From: 13-2-20CM-68-14 sp046723355
GTDB lineage: Bacteria; Actinomycetota; Thermoleophilia; Gaiellales; Gaiellaceae
Assembly: GCA_046723355.1 (NCBI GenBank)
Contig: JBKOUJ010000097.1
Coordinates: 1-22,026 of the forward strand
Direction of reading: 5' to 3'
Length of the DNA: 22,026 nucleotides
The notes under the pieces: generated by a model
What the model was told of the DNA's origin: nothing
Seen by the model: the letters and a program-made list of their open reading frames with translations, nothing else
Database searches by the model: none
Shown here: positions 1 through 7,692 of the stretch, piece by piece
How positions within the stretch are numbered: the stretch's first letter is position 1
Layout of the letters: every line of letters starts with the position of its first letter
Translations under genes and position numbers: made by a program

Positions 1-2520
1 GCGGCGAACCGGGGCGTCCGCGACGACCCAGCTTTCCGGGTCGCCGTTCTCGAAGCTGACGTCAGCCGATCCGCTCGTGAACTCGTTCGCCATCCAGTTC
101 GGGTGCGCCGCGTCGAAGACCGCGTTGCCACCGTCGCCGTAGATGACCTGCGTAAACGTGTTCCGATCGGAGCATCCGTTCACGTTCGACCAAGTGCCGT
201 TGTCCTGAGTGCCGCCGAGGACGCGGCACGAATTGAACGGATCGATCGCAGCATTGATCAACTGGATCGTGCTGCTCAGCTTCTTGTCGATGTGCGCCAG
301 CTCGACCGGCACACGCGAGAGCAACCGCTTGCAGCCGACGTTGTCCGAGCCGGTCACCGGACCGCCCGTGACGCCGTCACGGCCGACCTCGTCGCACTGG
401 GACGAGATGTCCGCGAACGTACCGCTCGTGCGGATGATCCCGCCGTCCGAGCCCTCGAAGATCTGGGTCGGATTCCCGGGATTGATGACGATCGCGTGCT
501 GGTCCGGGTGGATGCTGTTCGATGCCCTGCGGCAGAACGTGATCCCGTAGGGCGCGTAGGCACACCACGGTGCCACGGTGTCCTGGTCGTCCGTCGTCAG
601 ATCCGTGAACGTTCGCATGCCGCTCGCCGAATCAGGGTCGCCCGCGGTGTTCGAGTAGAGAACCGCGCGACCGTTCGACATGCCCGCGCCTTGGCCGGCG
701 GCATTGTGCCCGAAGCCGCAGCCGACGCCCTTCGTGTCGCACGGCTGCTCGTCGTACTGCATCGCACCGATCACGTAGACCGTGTCGGGCATCCCGGTCG
801 GCGTGTAGACCTCTTCGTCGTACCAGCACTGCGCCCAGCAGAAGTCCTGCGTGGGGAAGTACGGGTTCGCCGTGTCACGCGAGGTCAGGCACTGCCAGCC
901 CGTGTTGAACGACGCCGGGAAGGCGTGTGTCGCGGGATCCGGCGGGACGCACGCAGCTCCCGTCGGAGTCACGGACCCCTGCGACGCGAGCAACGCCGCC
1001 GCTGTCAGGTTGTTGGCGTTGTCCGTCCGCCAGAAGTTGGCCGCGAACACGTCGGTCGGCCCGCCGCCGGCCGCCGTGCCGTCGGTCAGGTAGATCCGCG
1101 TCTTGTTGCTCTTGACAGTGAGCGCGACCATCGAGCGGTCGATCCCCGCGCCGAGGTTGATGCCCTGGTTGAACTGCGGTGCGAACACCTGCTGGAAGGC
1201 GGTCTGCCCCGCGCCCGCGTCCCGCCGCCAGACGCCGGCGTCGAAGCCCGCCACGTAGACGACAGCCGGATTCAGCGGGTCGAGACCGACGTCGGTGATC
1301 CCGAACGAGATCGTGCCGCCGCCGTCCGGCTTCGCGCCGTTCCAGACTTCGGTGAACGTCGCTCCGCCGTTGGTCGACTCGTAGAGCCCGGGCTCGTTCG
1401 CGCCCGGCTCGAACCGCTGCGTCTCGCCGGCCGCGCCGATCACGTGGTTGAGGCCACGCACACCGAGCGCCGAGCCGACGAAGATGTGGCTCGGGTTGCT
1501 CGGATCGATCACGATCGAGTTGATCCCGCGGCCGAGGAAGGCGTCGTTACCCGGAACCGCGCACGAGTACGTCGCGTTGTTGACGCACGCATCCGCGAGC
1601 TTCGTCCAGTGGCTACCGCCGTCGGTCGACTTGTAGATGCCGACGCCCGCCTCACAACCGGACGAGCAGCGGTTTGCCTCGCCCGTACCGAGATAGAGCG
1701 TGTCGCCGTGCTTCTTGCCGCCCGGAACAAGCGTCAGCGTCCCGACCGAGTTCTGGTCGAGCTCCTTTGGGGCGACCTGCTGCCACTCCGGATTCGGAGC
1801 GAGCGCGTTGTCGGTCCGCCAGACGCCGCCGCCCGCGGCGCCGGTCCAGAGCCTGCAGTGGCTCGCCGTGCAGTCCGGATCGGCGACGAGCGCCGTGATC
1901 CGGCTGGCCGTGTTGTTCGTCGCTCCCGAGAACGAGATGACGCCAGGCTCGGTCGCGTTCTGCTTCGGGCCGTAGAATCGCCAATTGTGCCCAGCACCCT
2001 TGGGGTCGCCGTGCCTGGCATCGCTGCCGGCGATCGCGTTGAAGGTGTCCTCCGCCCGCTGGGCGATCGCAGGCGGGATCACGTTGGCCGGATAGGTGCG
2101 CTCCGCTGCCTGGTAGGCGTCGAAGCTGACCGGGCCGAGGCCCGAATTGCTTGTGGCCGCATCCGGATCGCCGCCGCTCGCACCTTTCGCGAGCGGCGCC
2201 GCCTTCCCGTTTGCGGTGCCTCCTGAGCCGCCCGCGAACGCGAGCAGCAGGGCGATCAACAAAGCCGCCGGAATAGCGACGGCGCCGATGACCACCCGAT
2301 GCTTTGGTCTCAGCACTTGCCCCCTCCCTCCCTGGACGATTTCGGTTAGGCGTGCCGCCTTGTCGGCAGCAGTGCGCGCGGGGGACGGACGCAGGCTTTG
2401 GTCGAGCCGATGGACCAGCTCCGCATTCAGGCTGCGACCCGAGCGATCAGCCGCGGCCGCGAGCCGCCTCCGCAGCTCCTCCGGCATCCGCAGGAGGAAG
2501 CGGTATGTCTCCCCTGGCAA
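1..2520 (-). CDS. Arc-type RHH domain fused to a transmembrane helix and a BNR/Asp-box propeller (partial; runs off left edge)
   Basis: One uninterrupted minus-strand frame runs from the stop at 2602-2604 to the window edge; 840 codons follow the chosen TTG at 2520. Residues about 5-45 read like an Arc-family ribbon-helix-helix domain: a strand (TYRFLLRMP), then PEELRRRLAAAADRSGRSLN and AELVHRLDQSL. After a charged linker, residues 76-98 form one hydrophobic helix preceded by RPKHR, which predicts an inside N-terminus and an outside C-terminus. The rest is exported-type sequence with Asp-box motifs: STDGGSHW near residue 297, STNGGATF near 382, GSDGG near 690 and GGTQDNGTW near 770. These are typical of sialidase/VPS10-like propellers, but I cannot name a substrate. 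No stop separates the RHH from the propeller, so if the RHH is translated the two are fused. The TTG start is uncertain; GTG 2316, with a good ribosome site, would give a 772-codon propeller form without the RHH. The C-terminus is not visible. Confidence 0.8.
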   Translation of the reverse strand, partial: MPGETYRFLLRMPEELRRRLAAAADRSGRSLNAELVHRLDQSLRPSPARTAADKAARLTEIVQGGRGQVLRPKHRVVIGAVAIPAALLIALLLAFAGGSGGTANGKAAPLAKGASGGDPDAATSNSGLGPVSFDAYQAAERTYPANVIPPAIAQRAEDTFNAIAGSDARHGDPKGAGHNWRFYGPKQNATEPGVISFSGATNNTASRITALVADPDCTASHCRLWTGAAGGGVWRTDNALAPNPEWQQVAPKELDQNSVGTLTLVPGGKKHGDTLYLGTGEANRCSSGCEAGVGIYKSTDGGSHWTKLADACVNNATYSCAVPGNDAFLGRGINSIVIDPSNPSHIFVGSALGVRGLNHVIGAAGETQRFEPGANEPGLYESTNGGATFTEVWNGAKPDGGGTISFGITDVGLDPLNPAVVYVAGFDAGVWRRDAGAGQTAFQQVFAPQFNQGINLGAGIDRSMVALTVKSNKTRIYLTDGTAAGGGPTDVFAANFWRTDNANNLTAAALLASQGSVTPTGAACVPPDPATHAFPASFNTGWQCLTSRDTANPYFPTQDFCWAQCWYDEEVYTPTGMPDTVYVIGAMQYDEQPCDTKGVGCGFGHNAAGQGAGMSNGRAVLYSNTAGDPDSASGMRTFTDLTTDDQDTVAPWCAYAPYGITFCRRASNSIHPDQHAIVINPGNPTQIFEGSDGGIIRTSGTFADISSQCDEVGRDGVTGGPVTGSDNVGCKRLLSRVPVELAHIDKKLSSTIQLINAAIDPFNSCRVLGGTQDNGTWSNVNGCSDRNTFTQVIYGDGGNAVFDAAHPNWMANEFTSGSADVSFENGDPESWVVADAPVRR
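2314..2334 (-). promoter_or_regulatory. Strong ribosome binding site and internal GTG start
   Basis: A purine-rich run (GGGAGGGAGGGGG on the minus strand, about 2320-2332) sits a few bases before GTG at 2316, in frame with the RHH-propeller gene. Translation from here would give a protein starting MLRPKHRVVIGAV, an ordinary signal-anchor N-terminus without the DNA-binding domain. It is therefore either the real start or a second start producing a shorter form. Confidence 0.5.
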
Positions 2521-2529
2521 AGCCGCGGG

Positions 2530-2558
2530 ACTATACGACGGGATCGCCGCAATATCAA
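2530..2558 (-). promoter_or_regulatory. Sigma70-like promoter for the RHH-propeller gene
   Basis: On the minus strand, TTGATA (2558-2553) is followed after exactly 17 bases by TATAGT (2535-2530); each hexamer has one mismatch to consensus. Transcription would start near 2523, only about three bases before the TTG at 2520, so the message would be almost leaderless. The promoter lies in the short stretch after the subtilisin stop at 2594, which indicates that this gene can be transcribed independently of the protease. Confidence 0.6.
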
Positions 2559-2569
2559 GCGTGATATCG
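2550..2569 (-). promoter_or_regulatory. Imperfect inverted repeat overlapping the -35 box (candidate operator)
   Basis: On the minus strand CGATATCA, a 4-base spacer CGCT, then TGATATTG: 7 of 8 positions are self-complementary. The right arm overlaps the -35 box. RHH repressors bind short inverted or tandem repeats and often control their own promoter, so autoregulation by the RHH domain encoded just downstream is a reasonable inference. The palindrome is visible; binding is not shown. Confidence 0.4.
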
Positions 2570-2593
2570 CGTTTTCTCTTGTAAGCGCGGAGG

Positions 2594-4333
2594 CTAGTGT
2601 GCTACTGCGGCGCCTGCGTCGACCAGACCGGCCCCGTATGCGTCCGCGAACGGGATCGGCGCGGACGCGTCGAGATGGCAGTAGCCGGTGGAACAGGACC
2701 GCCCATCGTAGGTGGGGCTCGTGTCGTCCGGATCGTCCGGACCGGTCCAGTTGCTCATGCCGTGCCCGGCGTTGGAGGTCAACCGCGAGATGAGTCCGTT
2801 CGGGTTGTCTCGAAGCCCCGGCTTCGCGGAAAGGACGAGCGCCGCGACGCCGAGGGCGTTCGGGGCCGCCATGGAGGTGCCCTGCAGCCAGCCGAAGCCT
2901 GCCCCCTCGGATTTGAAGCAGGCGAAGTTGAACAGGGAGGACTGGAGAGGGTCGCGGCAGACAAGGCCGTTCTCGGCGAGCGCGCCGAGGGAGCCCCAGC
3001 CGCCGTAGAGGACGTTGCCGTCGCCGCCGTCCCAGCCGGGCAGGTTGAACCTGCGCGCTCCGCCGGGAGCCGCGAGGTCGACGCGGGGGCCGTAGCTGGA
3101 GTAGTAAGCGAGCTGGTCGCGCGCGCCGACGTGCATGCCGAAGCCGAACGGATCGTCGGCCGGCGCTGCGTCGTTGCCGTTGTTCGTCGCCGAGACCATC
3201 ACGACGCCCGGGACACCGCCGGGGGCCTCGAGTAACCCGCGCAGGTCGGTGACCGAGGTCGCACCAGGGGACGACGTGGCGATCCCGTCCGGGCCGGTCG
3301 AGACGCGGCCGGCGCCGCTCAGCGCGCGCCCGGCGAGGTTGATCGCGACGCGGTCGACGCGAACGTGCTCGTTCCCCGCAGCTGCGAAGATCGTCACGCC
3401 GCGCGCCCGGCAGTACTGCACAGCGTCGCTGAAGAGGAGGTACGTCTGTGCGTCGGTCGGATCGCCCGGGTCGAGGTAGCCGGTGACCGACATGTTCACG
3501 AGGTCGGCGCCGTCCGAGCACGCGGCCAGCAGGCCGGCGAGGATCCAGTCCGGCATCGCGCCGAACCCGGATGCGAGCACCTTGTAGCTCGAGACCTGCA
3601 CTTTCGGCGCGATGCCGTTCGAGCCAAAACCGTTGAGGTCGCCCGCGATCCGGCTCGCAACCCAGGTGCCGTGCCCGTCCTGGTCGTCCGTGCCGCAGTC
3701 GGTCAGGCCGGCTCCCTGGAGCGCCTTCTCGCCGTACACGCTCTTCAGCGCCTTGCAGGGGACGAAGGTCAGGTTCTTGTCTGCCACGTTGTCCTTGAGC
3801 TCCCGGTGCGAATCCTGGATGCCGGTGTCGAGGACGGCGACTCGGACGCTCTTGTCGCCGAGCGTTGTCGCCCACGCGGCAGGAACGTCCATCCGCGCGT
3901 CGTCCCACTGGAGGATCCCCTGCGGGTTCGTCATGCCGAGGAAGGAGGAAACGTCGTGCCACGGATCGGGGAAGCCGCCGCGGCTTTCGCCGAAGAGCGG
4001 CGCGTCGACCAGGCTCCCGCCGCCCTTGCCGTCGTTCAGAGCCGGTCCGTCGAACATCGACTCTGCGAAGAACGAGGCCACGCGCGAGTCGGCACCGAGC
4101 TTCGCCCGAAAATCCGGCGCGCTCGAGGCAACCGCCATTGCGCCGAGCGGACTCAAGTCGGTCACGACCTGGCCGCCCGCGGCTGCGACGGCCGCCTGCA
4201 TCTGCTCCGGCGTCGTGCCGGGCGCGAAGCGGACGATCGTGACCCCGAACGGGTTCGATCCCGGGCGCGCGTAACCAGGAGCGACGGCGAGGAACGCCGC
4301 AGCGCAGAGCAACAGAAGGACGAGCCCCTTCAC
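2594..4333 (-). CDS. Secreted subtilisin-family (S8) serine protease
   Basis: 579 residues from a GTG start with CCGGAG just upstream. Residues 1-22 are a signal peptide (GLVLLLLCAAAFLAVAPGYA). Residues about 30-95 resemble an inhibitor-I9-type propeptide. The catalytic domain follows, with the complete subtilase triad: Asp169 in VAVLDTGI, His221 in DGHGTWVASRIAG and Ser487 in GTSMAAP; Asn321 in AAAGNE is the oxyanion-hole residue. The product should be an active extracellular endopeptidase that matures by propeptide removal. The stretch between Asn321 and Ser487 is longer than in minimal subtilisins and contains cysteines (C459, C472) that could form a disulfide. There is no obvious C-terminal anchor; the protein ends soon after the catalytic domain with GAGLVDAGAAVAH, the usual end of S8 domains. 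The next gene downstream has its own promoter. Confidence 0.93.
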   Translation of the reverse strand: MKGLVLLLLCAAAFLAVAPGYARPGSNPFGVTIVRFAPGTTPEQMQAAVAAAGGQVVTDLSPLGAMAVASSAPDFRAKLGADSRVASFFAESMFDGPALNDGKGGGSLVDAPLFGESRGGFPDPWHDVSSFLGMTNPQGILQWDDARMDVPAAWATTLGDKSVRVAVLDTGIQDSHRELKDNVADKNLTFVPCKALKSVYGEKALQGAGLTDCGTDDQDGHGTWVASRIAGDLNGFGSNGIAPKVQVSSYKVLASGFGAMPDWILAGLLAACSDGADLVNMSVTGYLDPGDPTDAQTYLLFSDAVQYCRARGVTIFAAAGNEHVRVDRVAINLAGRALSGAGRVSTGPDGIATSSPGATSVTDLRGLLEAPGGVPGVVMVSATNNGNDAAPADDPFGFGMHVGARDQLAYYSSYGPRVDLAAPGGARRFNLPGWDGGDGNVLYGGWGSLGALAENGLVCRDPLQSSLFNFACFKSEGAGFGWLQGTSMAAPNALGVAALVLSAKPGLRDNPNGLISRLTSNAGHGMSNWTGPDDPDDTSPTYDGRSCSTGYCHLDASAPIPFADAYGAGLVDAGAAVAH

Positions 4334-4374
4334 CGCACTCCGGATTTCGGCAGCGGCTCACGGCTCTCTTAGGG

Positions 4375-4429
4375 CCCGATCACTCGATCGGGGGAGAAGA
4401 AAGGGCCGCCTGGAGGAGTCGTCTCGGCC
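4375..4429 (-). terminator. Possible weak terminator or hairpins after the small lipoprotein gene
   Basis: Between the lipoprotein stop (4448) and the protease start, the minus strand has GGCCG...CGGCC arms (4425-4429 with 4404-4408) followed by CTTTCTTCT. It then has a perfect 7-bp inverted repeat, CCCGATC-loop-GATCGGG, at 4375-4392. Neither is a textbook terminator, and the second could instead be a protein site upstream of the protease. Confidence 0.3.
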
Positions 4430-4447
4430 GGAACCCTCGCTGGTTGA

Positions 4448-4807
4448 TCAGGGCTGGGGACAGAGGCCGGGCGAGCGCCTGTAGTCGGCGCGGCTGCCGC
4501 GATTTCCAACGGCGGAGATCGAGAGCCCGGCGCAGGCGCTTGGATCCAGGCTCTCGAAACGGACGGTGAAACCGCCCCTGGAGCTCGCCACGACCTGCTT
4601 CCGATCCCAGCCGGTAGCCCGGGCGGTGACGGTGACTCGCTCCCGGGACTTGAAACCCATCCCGCGCACGACGAGCGGGCGGATTGCGGCGACGGTAATC
4701 TCGGCCCGTCTAGTCGTCGTCGAGCCTCCGCCGCCCTCAGCGCTCGCGCAACCAGTAGCAGTGACGGCTGCCGCGAGCAGCAGCACCGCCGGCGCAGTGC
4801 GGTTCAT
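4448..4807 (-). CDS. Small secreted lipoprotein, unknown function
   Basis: 119 residues from ATG at 4807. The N-terminus MNRTAPAVLLLAAAVTATGC is a lipoprotein-type signal peptide with Cys20 as probable lipidation site; the residue at -3 is Ala rather than the usual Leu. A short Gly/Ser/Thr linker leads to a mature domain beginning near residue 38 that looks all-beta (AEITVAAIRPLVVRGMGF, then RERVTVTARATGW). Two cysteines near the C-terminus (in ACAGL and LCPQP) could pair. I do not recognise the family. The frame extends to an upstream ATG at 4855, but the 4807 start puts the signal peptide at the N-terminus and lies 6 bases after a -10-like hexamer, as in leaderless genes. It is divergent from the disrupted secreted-protein gene at 4956. 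Confidence 0.75.
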   Translation of the reverse strand: MNRTAPAVLLLAAAVTATGCASAEGGGGSTTTRRAEITVAAIRPLVVRGMGFKSRERVTVTARATGWDRKQVVASSRGGFTVRFESLDPSACAGLSISAVGNRGSRADYRRSPGLCPQP

Positions 4808-4813
4808 GCCGGG

Positions 4814-4819
4814 AGTATG
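4814..4819 (-). promoter_or_regulatory. -10-like hexamer placed for a leaderless start of the small lipoprotein
   Basis: The minus strand reads CATACT, then 6 bases, then the ATG at 4807. This is the spacing expected when transcription begins at the start codon. No clear -35 is seen. Confidence 0.35.
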
Positions 4820-4865
4820 CCCGCCCTTCCTTCCTACAAGCAGCGCCCCGAACACAAATATCGTG

Positions 4866-4874
4866 TGCTATAAG
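4866..4874 (+). promoter_or_regulatory. Extended -10 promoter for the disrupted secreted-protein gene
   Basis: TGCTATAAG: TATAAG (one mismatch to TATAAT) is preceded by the TGn extension, which can replace a weak -35. Transcription would start near 4881, giving a leader of about 75 bases before the GGGGGGA ribosome site and the TTG at 4956. Confidence 0.5.
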
Positions 4875-4955
4875 AACGCGCTCGCCGCGTCCTCGAGAGG
4901 AGTTGCAGGGCCGGCGAGGGGGTTGAAAGTCAATCAAGCAAAAGGGGGGAGTTCC

Positions 4956-6306
4956 TTGCCTTATCGCTTGCTCAAGTGGCTGGTCGCGGGCGCCTCGCTT
5001 GCGTTGCTGGCCGCTTTCGCCGCCGGGGCGCCTTCGCCGGCTCCGCTCCGGCCAAGCCGGACGTCTCGGCGGACTTCGGATCAGTAGGCGGCGTCGATCC
5101 GCAGTTCCTCGCGGACGCACGAACGATTCCGCACTGGACGTTCCGTTACACGGATCCAACGAACGGCGTGAGCTACCCGATCACGATGGTCGGCACGGAT
5201 CCGCGGACGACGAACACGGATACGGCGGTGCACACAGTGATCGTCCCGCTGAAGTTCAACTTCGTCGCGGGCAACCAGGACACGTCGATCCTGAACGACC
5301 TCGGCTACGCGGGCTTCCGCGCACCGCCGCTCACGCACACATTCGATGCCTCGGCCGCGTGGCGAATGTGCTGGCCTCGCCGATCTTCCAGAACGCCGTG
5401 CATCCCGCGGCGATGGGCGGAGACAACGCTCAGGTGGGTGACGCCTTCTTCCGTGCCCAGTTCAACAAGATCGGGACGAACTACCACGTCCGGCTCGTGA
5501 ACGACGGCGTCGCTCCGACCCAGACGATCGACGTCCCGGCTAACAAGGGCCTGGCGTATCAGCGTCCTGTCGGCGCCTGGCGGACCGCCCACGGGCTACC
5601 GACCGACACCATCGCGGGTGTCGTCGACTCGGGTTGGTTCTCCGCGCGGCTTCAGCAACTGATGGGCGCGCTGCAGATCGATGCCCGCACGGTGCCAATC
5701 TTCCTGACCGACAACGTGATGCTCTACAGCGGCAGCTACCTCGGCTGCTGCACGATCGGCTATCACGGCGCCGGCATGCCGGTCGGCCGCGGTGCAGGGT
5801 CCGCGAACGGCAACGGCAACCAGCCGGTGCAGACGTTCATCTTCAGCGCCTGGACGACTCCGGGCACGTACTCCGGGTTCCTGGCCGATTACCTAAACCC
5901 GACGCGCACGGCTGCCTCGCCCACGCGCGGGCTCGCGGACATTCACGCGCTCTCGCACGAGGTGTCCGAGTGGCTCGACGATCCGTACGTCAACAACCGC
6001 GTCAAGCCCTGGGAGGCAACAACCGCGCCGCAGTACGGTTGCACGTCGTTCCTCGAGACCGGTGATCCGGTGATCGGCGCTTGGTACCCGCTCAGTGGGA
6101 ACAACGCCGGAGCTACCGACACCTACAACTACTACGGCCAGTACCACCCCGAGGAGGAAGTCAACGCCCAGTGGTTCGGCCGTGGCGGAGTCGAGGCTGC
6201 AGGCCTCCACTCGTACAACAACAACCTCACCTTCATGGGCCCGCTGACGATCGCACTCGGCGGGCCGTGGGCGGACTTCGCGCACTACGCGAACGACTGC
6301 TCCTAG
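4956..6306 (+). pseudogene. Secreted protein with HEVSEW motif, interrupted by two apparent frameshifts
   Basis: TTG at 4956 follows GGGGGGA by five bases and begins a signal peptide (MPYRLLKWLVAGASLALLAA) that stops at 5085. Between about 5013 and 5055 the sensible protein moves to another frame (SAPAKPDVSADFG, TIPHWTFRYTDPTNG, up to THTFDASAA). Near 5351-5362 it moves again (VANVLASPIFQNA) and stays open to TAG at 6304. Each shift fits the loss of one base. Intact, the product would be about 449 residues and exported. The last segment contains HALSHEVSEWLDDP, an HExxE-like arrangement recalling zinc-peptidase motifs, plus aromatic repeats such as DTYNYYGQYHPEEE. I do not recognise the family. 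The third frame's long open stretch and normal codon use argue for recent decay or sequencing error rather than an old relic. A signal-less start at 4999 in the last frame would encode arginine-rich nonsense first, so I reject it. Confidence 0.72.
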
Positions 6307-6321
6307 CCCTAGAGGTAACGA

Positions 6322-6347
6322 GAAGGGCCGCCTCCGGGCGGCCCTTC
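6322..6347. terminator. Bidirectional hairpin terminator between convergent genes
   Basis: A perfect 11-bp inverted repeat, GAAGGGCCGCC and GGCGGCCCTTC, around a TCCG tetraloop. It lies 15 bases after the plus-strand stop (6306) and directly after the fumarase stop (6349 on the minus strand), so one structure can serve both genes. There is no long T-run on either side. Confidence 0.8.
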
Positions 6348-6348
6348 G

Positions 6349-7677
6349 CTATTCGTGCGGCTTCGCCATCGCCCGGTAGTCGAGCGCCTTGTCGAGGATC
6401 TCCTCGTCGACGCCGGCGTCCCGGGCGACCTCGCGGAGCGGGCGGCCCGACGCCGCCGCTTCCTTCACGATCTCCGTGGCCTTGTCGTAGCCGATGTAGG
6501 GATTGAGCGCGGTCGCCGCCGACAGAGTCAGCTCCGCGAAGTGCTCGGCGTTCTCGCGGTTCGCCTCGATGCCCTGCACACATTTCTCGTCGAGGAGGCG
6601 CGAGGCCGCTGCAAGCAACTCGATCGAATCGAGCAGGTTCCTGGCGAGGAGCGGCACGAACACGTTCAGCTCGAAATGGCCCTGCATGCCGCCGACCGTG
6701 ATCGCGGCGTCGTTGCCGATCACCTGCGCCGCCACTTGCGTGACAACCTCGGGAATGACTGGGTTCACCTTCCCGGGCATGATCGAGCTGCCCTTCTGCA
6801 GCTCGGGCAGGCGGATCTCGGCGAGCCCGGCGCGCGGGCCGGAGCCCATGAGGCGCAGGTCGTTGGCGATCTTCGTCAGCGAGACGGCTACGGTCTTCAG
6901 CGCGCCCGAGACCTCGACCAGCGCGTCTCGCGCGGCCTGCGACTCGAAGGGGTCGGCGGGCGGCAGTACCTGGAGCCCCGTCTCCTTCGAGAGGTTGGCG
7001 CGCACGCGCGCGGCGAACTCGGGATGCGTGTTCAGCCCCGTGCCGATCGCCGTGCCACCGAGGGGGATCTGCCCCAGGTGAGCGAGCGTCGCGCCGACGC
7101 GATCGTAGCCCTGGCGGACCTGCGCCGCGTAGCCGCCGAACTCCTGGCCCAGCGTCACCGGCACCGCGTCCATGAGGTGGGTGCGCCCGGACTTGACGAT
7201 GTCGTCGAACTCCGCGGCCTTGCCCTGGAGCGAGTCGGCGAGCCCCTGCAGCGCAGGTAGCAGGTCGTTGACGATCTCGTCGAGGGCGGCTAGGTGGACG
7301 GCCGAGGGGAAGACGTCGTTCGAGGACTGGCCCATGTTGACGTCGTCGTTCGCGTGGACGTCATCGCCGGCGAGCGTCGCGATCACCTCGTTTGCGTTCA
7401 TGTTCGAAGACGTCCCCGAACCGGTCTGGAAGACGTCGATCGGGAACTGGTCGTCGAGCTCGCCGGCGGCGACACGATCCGCAGCGGCCGCGATCCGTTC
7501 GGCCTTCTCGGGGTCGAGCAGCCCGAGCTCGGTGTTCACGCGTGCTGCCGCCGCTTTGATCCGGCCGAGCCAGCGCGCGACGGGCACCGGGATCGGCTCA
7601 CCCGACACCGGAAAGTTCTCTACGGCCTTGCGCGTCTCGCCTCCCCAGAGCTCGTCTCGCGCTTCCATCTTGGCCAC
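6349..7677 (-). CDS. fumC: Fumarate hydratase, class II
   Basis: 442 residues, slightly shorter than the roughly 460 usual for FumC. It catalyses reversible hydration of fumarate to malate in the TCA cycle, in the cytoplasm, as an oxygen-stable cluster-free homotetramer. The superfamily signature GSSIMPGKVN is at residues 296-305, on the mobile loop with the catalytic serine. Other conserved blocks are GSGTSSNMNANEV (86-98), SSNDVFPSA (118-126), SGRTHLMDAVPVTLGQEF (163-180) and the N-terminal LWGGETRKAVENFP. FumC and aspartase are related, but VPVTLGQEFGGY and the overall N-terminus fit fumarase. The GTG at 7677 is chosen because a -10-like hexamer lies 7 bases upstream; ATG at 7668 is possible and neither has a clear ribosome site. 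Convergent with the disrupted secreted-protein gene and sharing its terminator. Confidence 0.96.
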   Translation of the reverse strand: MAKMEARDELWGGETRKAVENFPVSGEPIPVPVARWLGRIKAAAARVNTELGLLDPEKAERIAAAADRVAAGELDDQFPIDVFQTGSGTSSNMNANEVIATLAGDDVHANDDVNMGQSSNDVFPSAVHLAALDEIVNDLLPALQGLADSLQGKAAEFDDIVKSGRTHLMDAVPVTLGQEFGGYAAQVRQGYDRVGATLAHLGQIPLGGTAIGTGLNTHPEFAARVRANLSKETGLQVLPPADPFESQAARDALVEVSGALKTVAVSLTKIANDLRLMGSGPRAGLAEIRLPELQKGSSIMPGKVNPVIPEVVTQVAAQVIGNDAAITVGGMQGHFELNVFVPLLARNLLDSIELLAAASRLLDEKCVQGIEANRENAEHFAELTLSAATALNPYIGYDKATEIVKEAAASGRPLREVARDAGVDEEILDKALDYRAMAKPHE

Positions 7678-7684
7678 GCTGTCG

Positions 7685-7690
7685 AGTCTA
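7685..7690 (-). promoter_or_regulatory. -10-like hexamer for leaderless fumarase transcription
   Basis: The minus strand reads TAGACT, then 7 bases, then GTG at 7677. The hexamer starts two bases after the T-run of the preceding gene's terminator, so a normal -35 region would fall inside the terminator and none is recognisable there. Confidence 0.45.
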
Positions 7691-7692
7691 GG

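Noticed and set aside
103..2226. A 707-codon open frame on the plus strand
   Set aside because: Its translation is Arg/Val/Asp-rich without domains; the opposite strand encodes the propeller with clear Asp-box motifs. It is a GC-rich shadow.
2427..4361. A 644-codon minus-strand frame over the protease
   Set aside because: Arginine-rich nonsense overlapping the subtilisin frame that contains a full catalytic triad.
4956..5400. Programmed ribosomal frameshifting in the secreted-protein gene
   Set aside because: Two separate shifts would be needed, and I see no slippery heptamer with a downstream structure at either site.
4999..6306. A single 435-codon gene instead of a frameshifted one
   Set aside because: Its first ~120 residues are arginine-rich noise, while the signal peptide and middle segment with protein-like composition lie in the other two frames.
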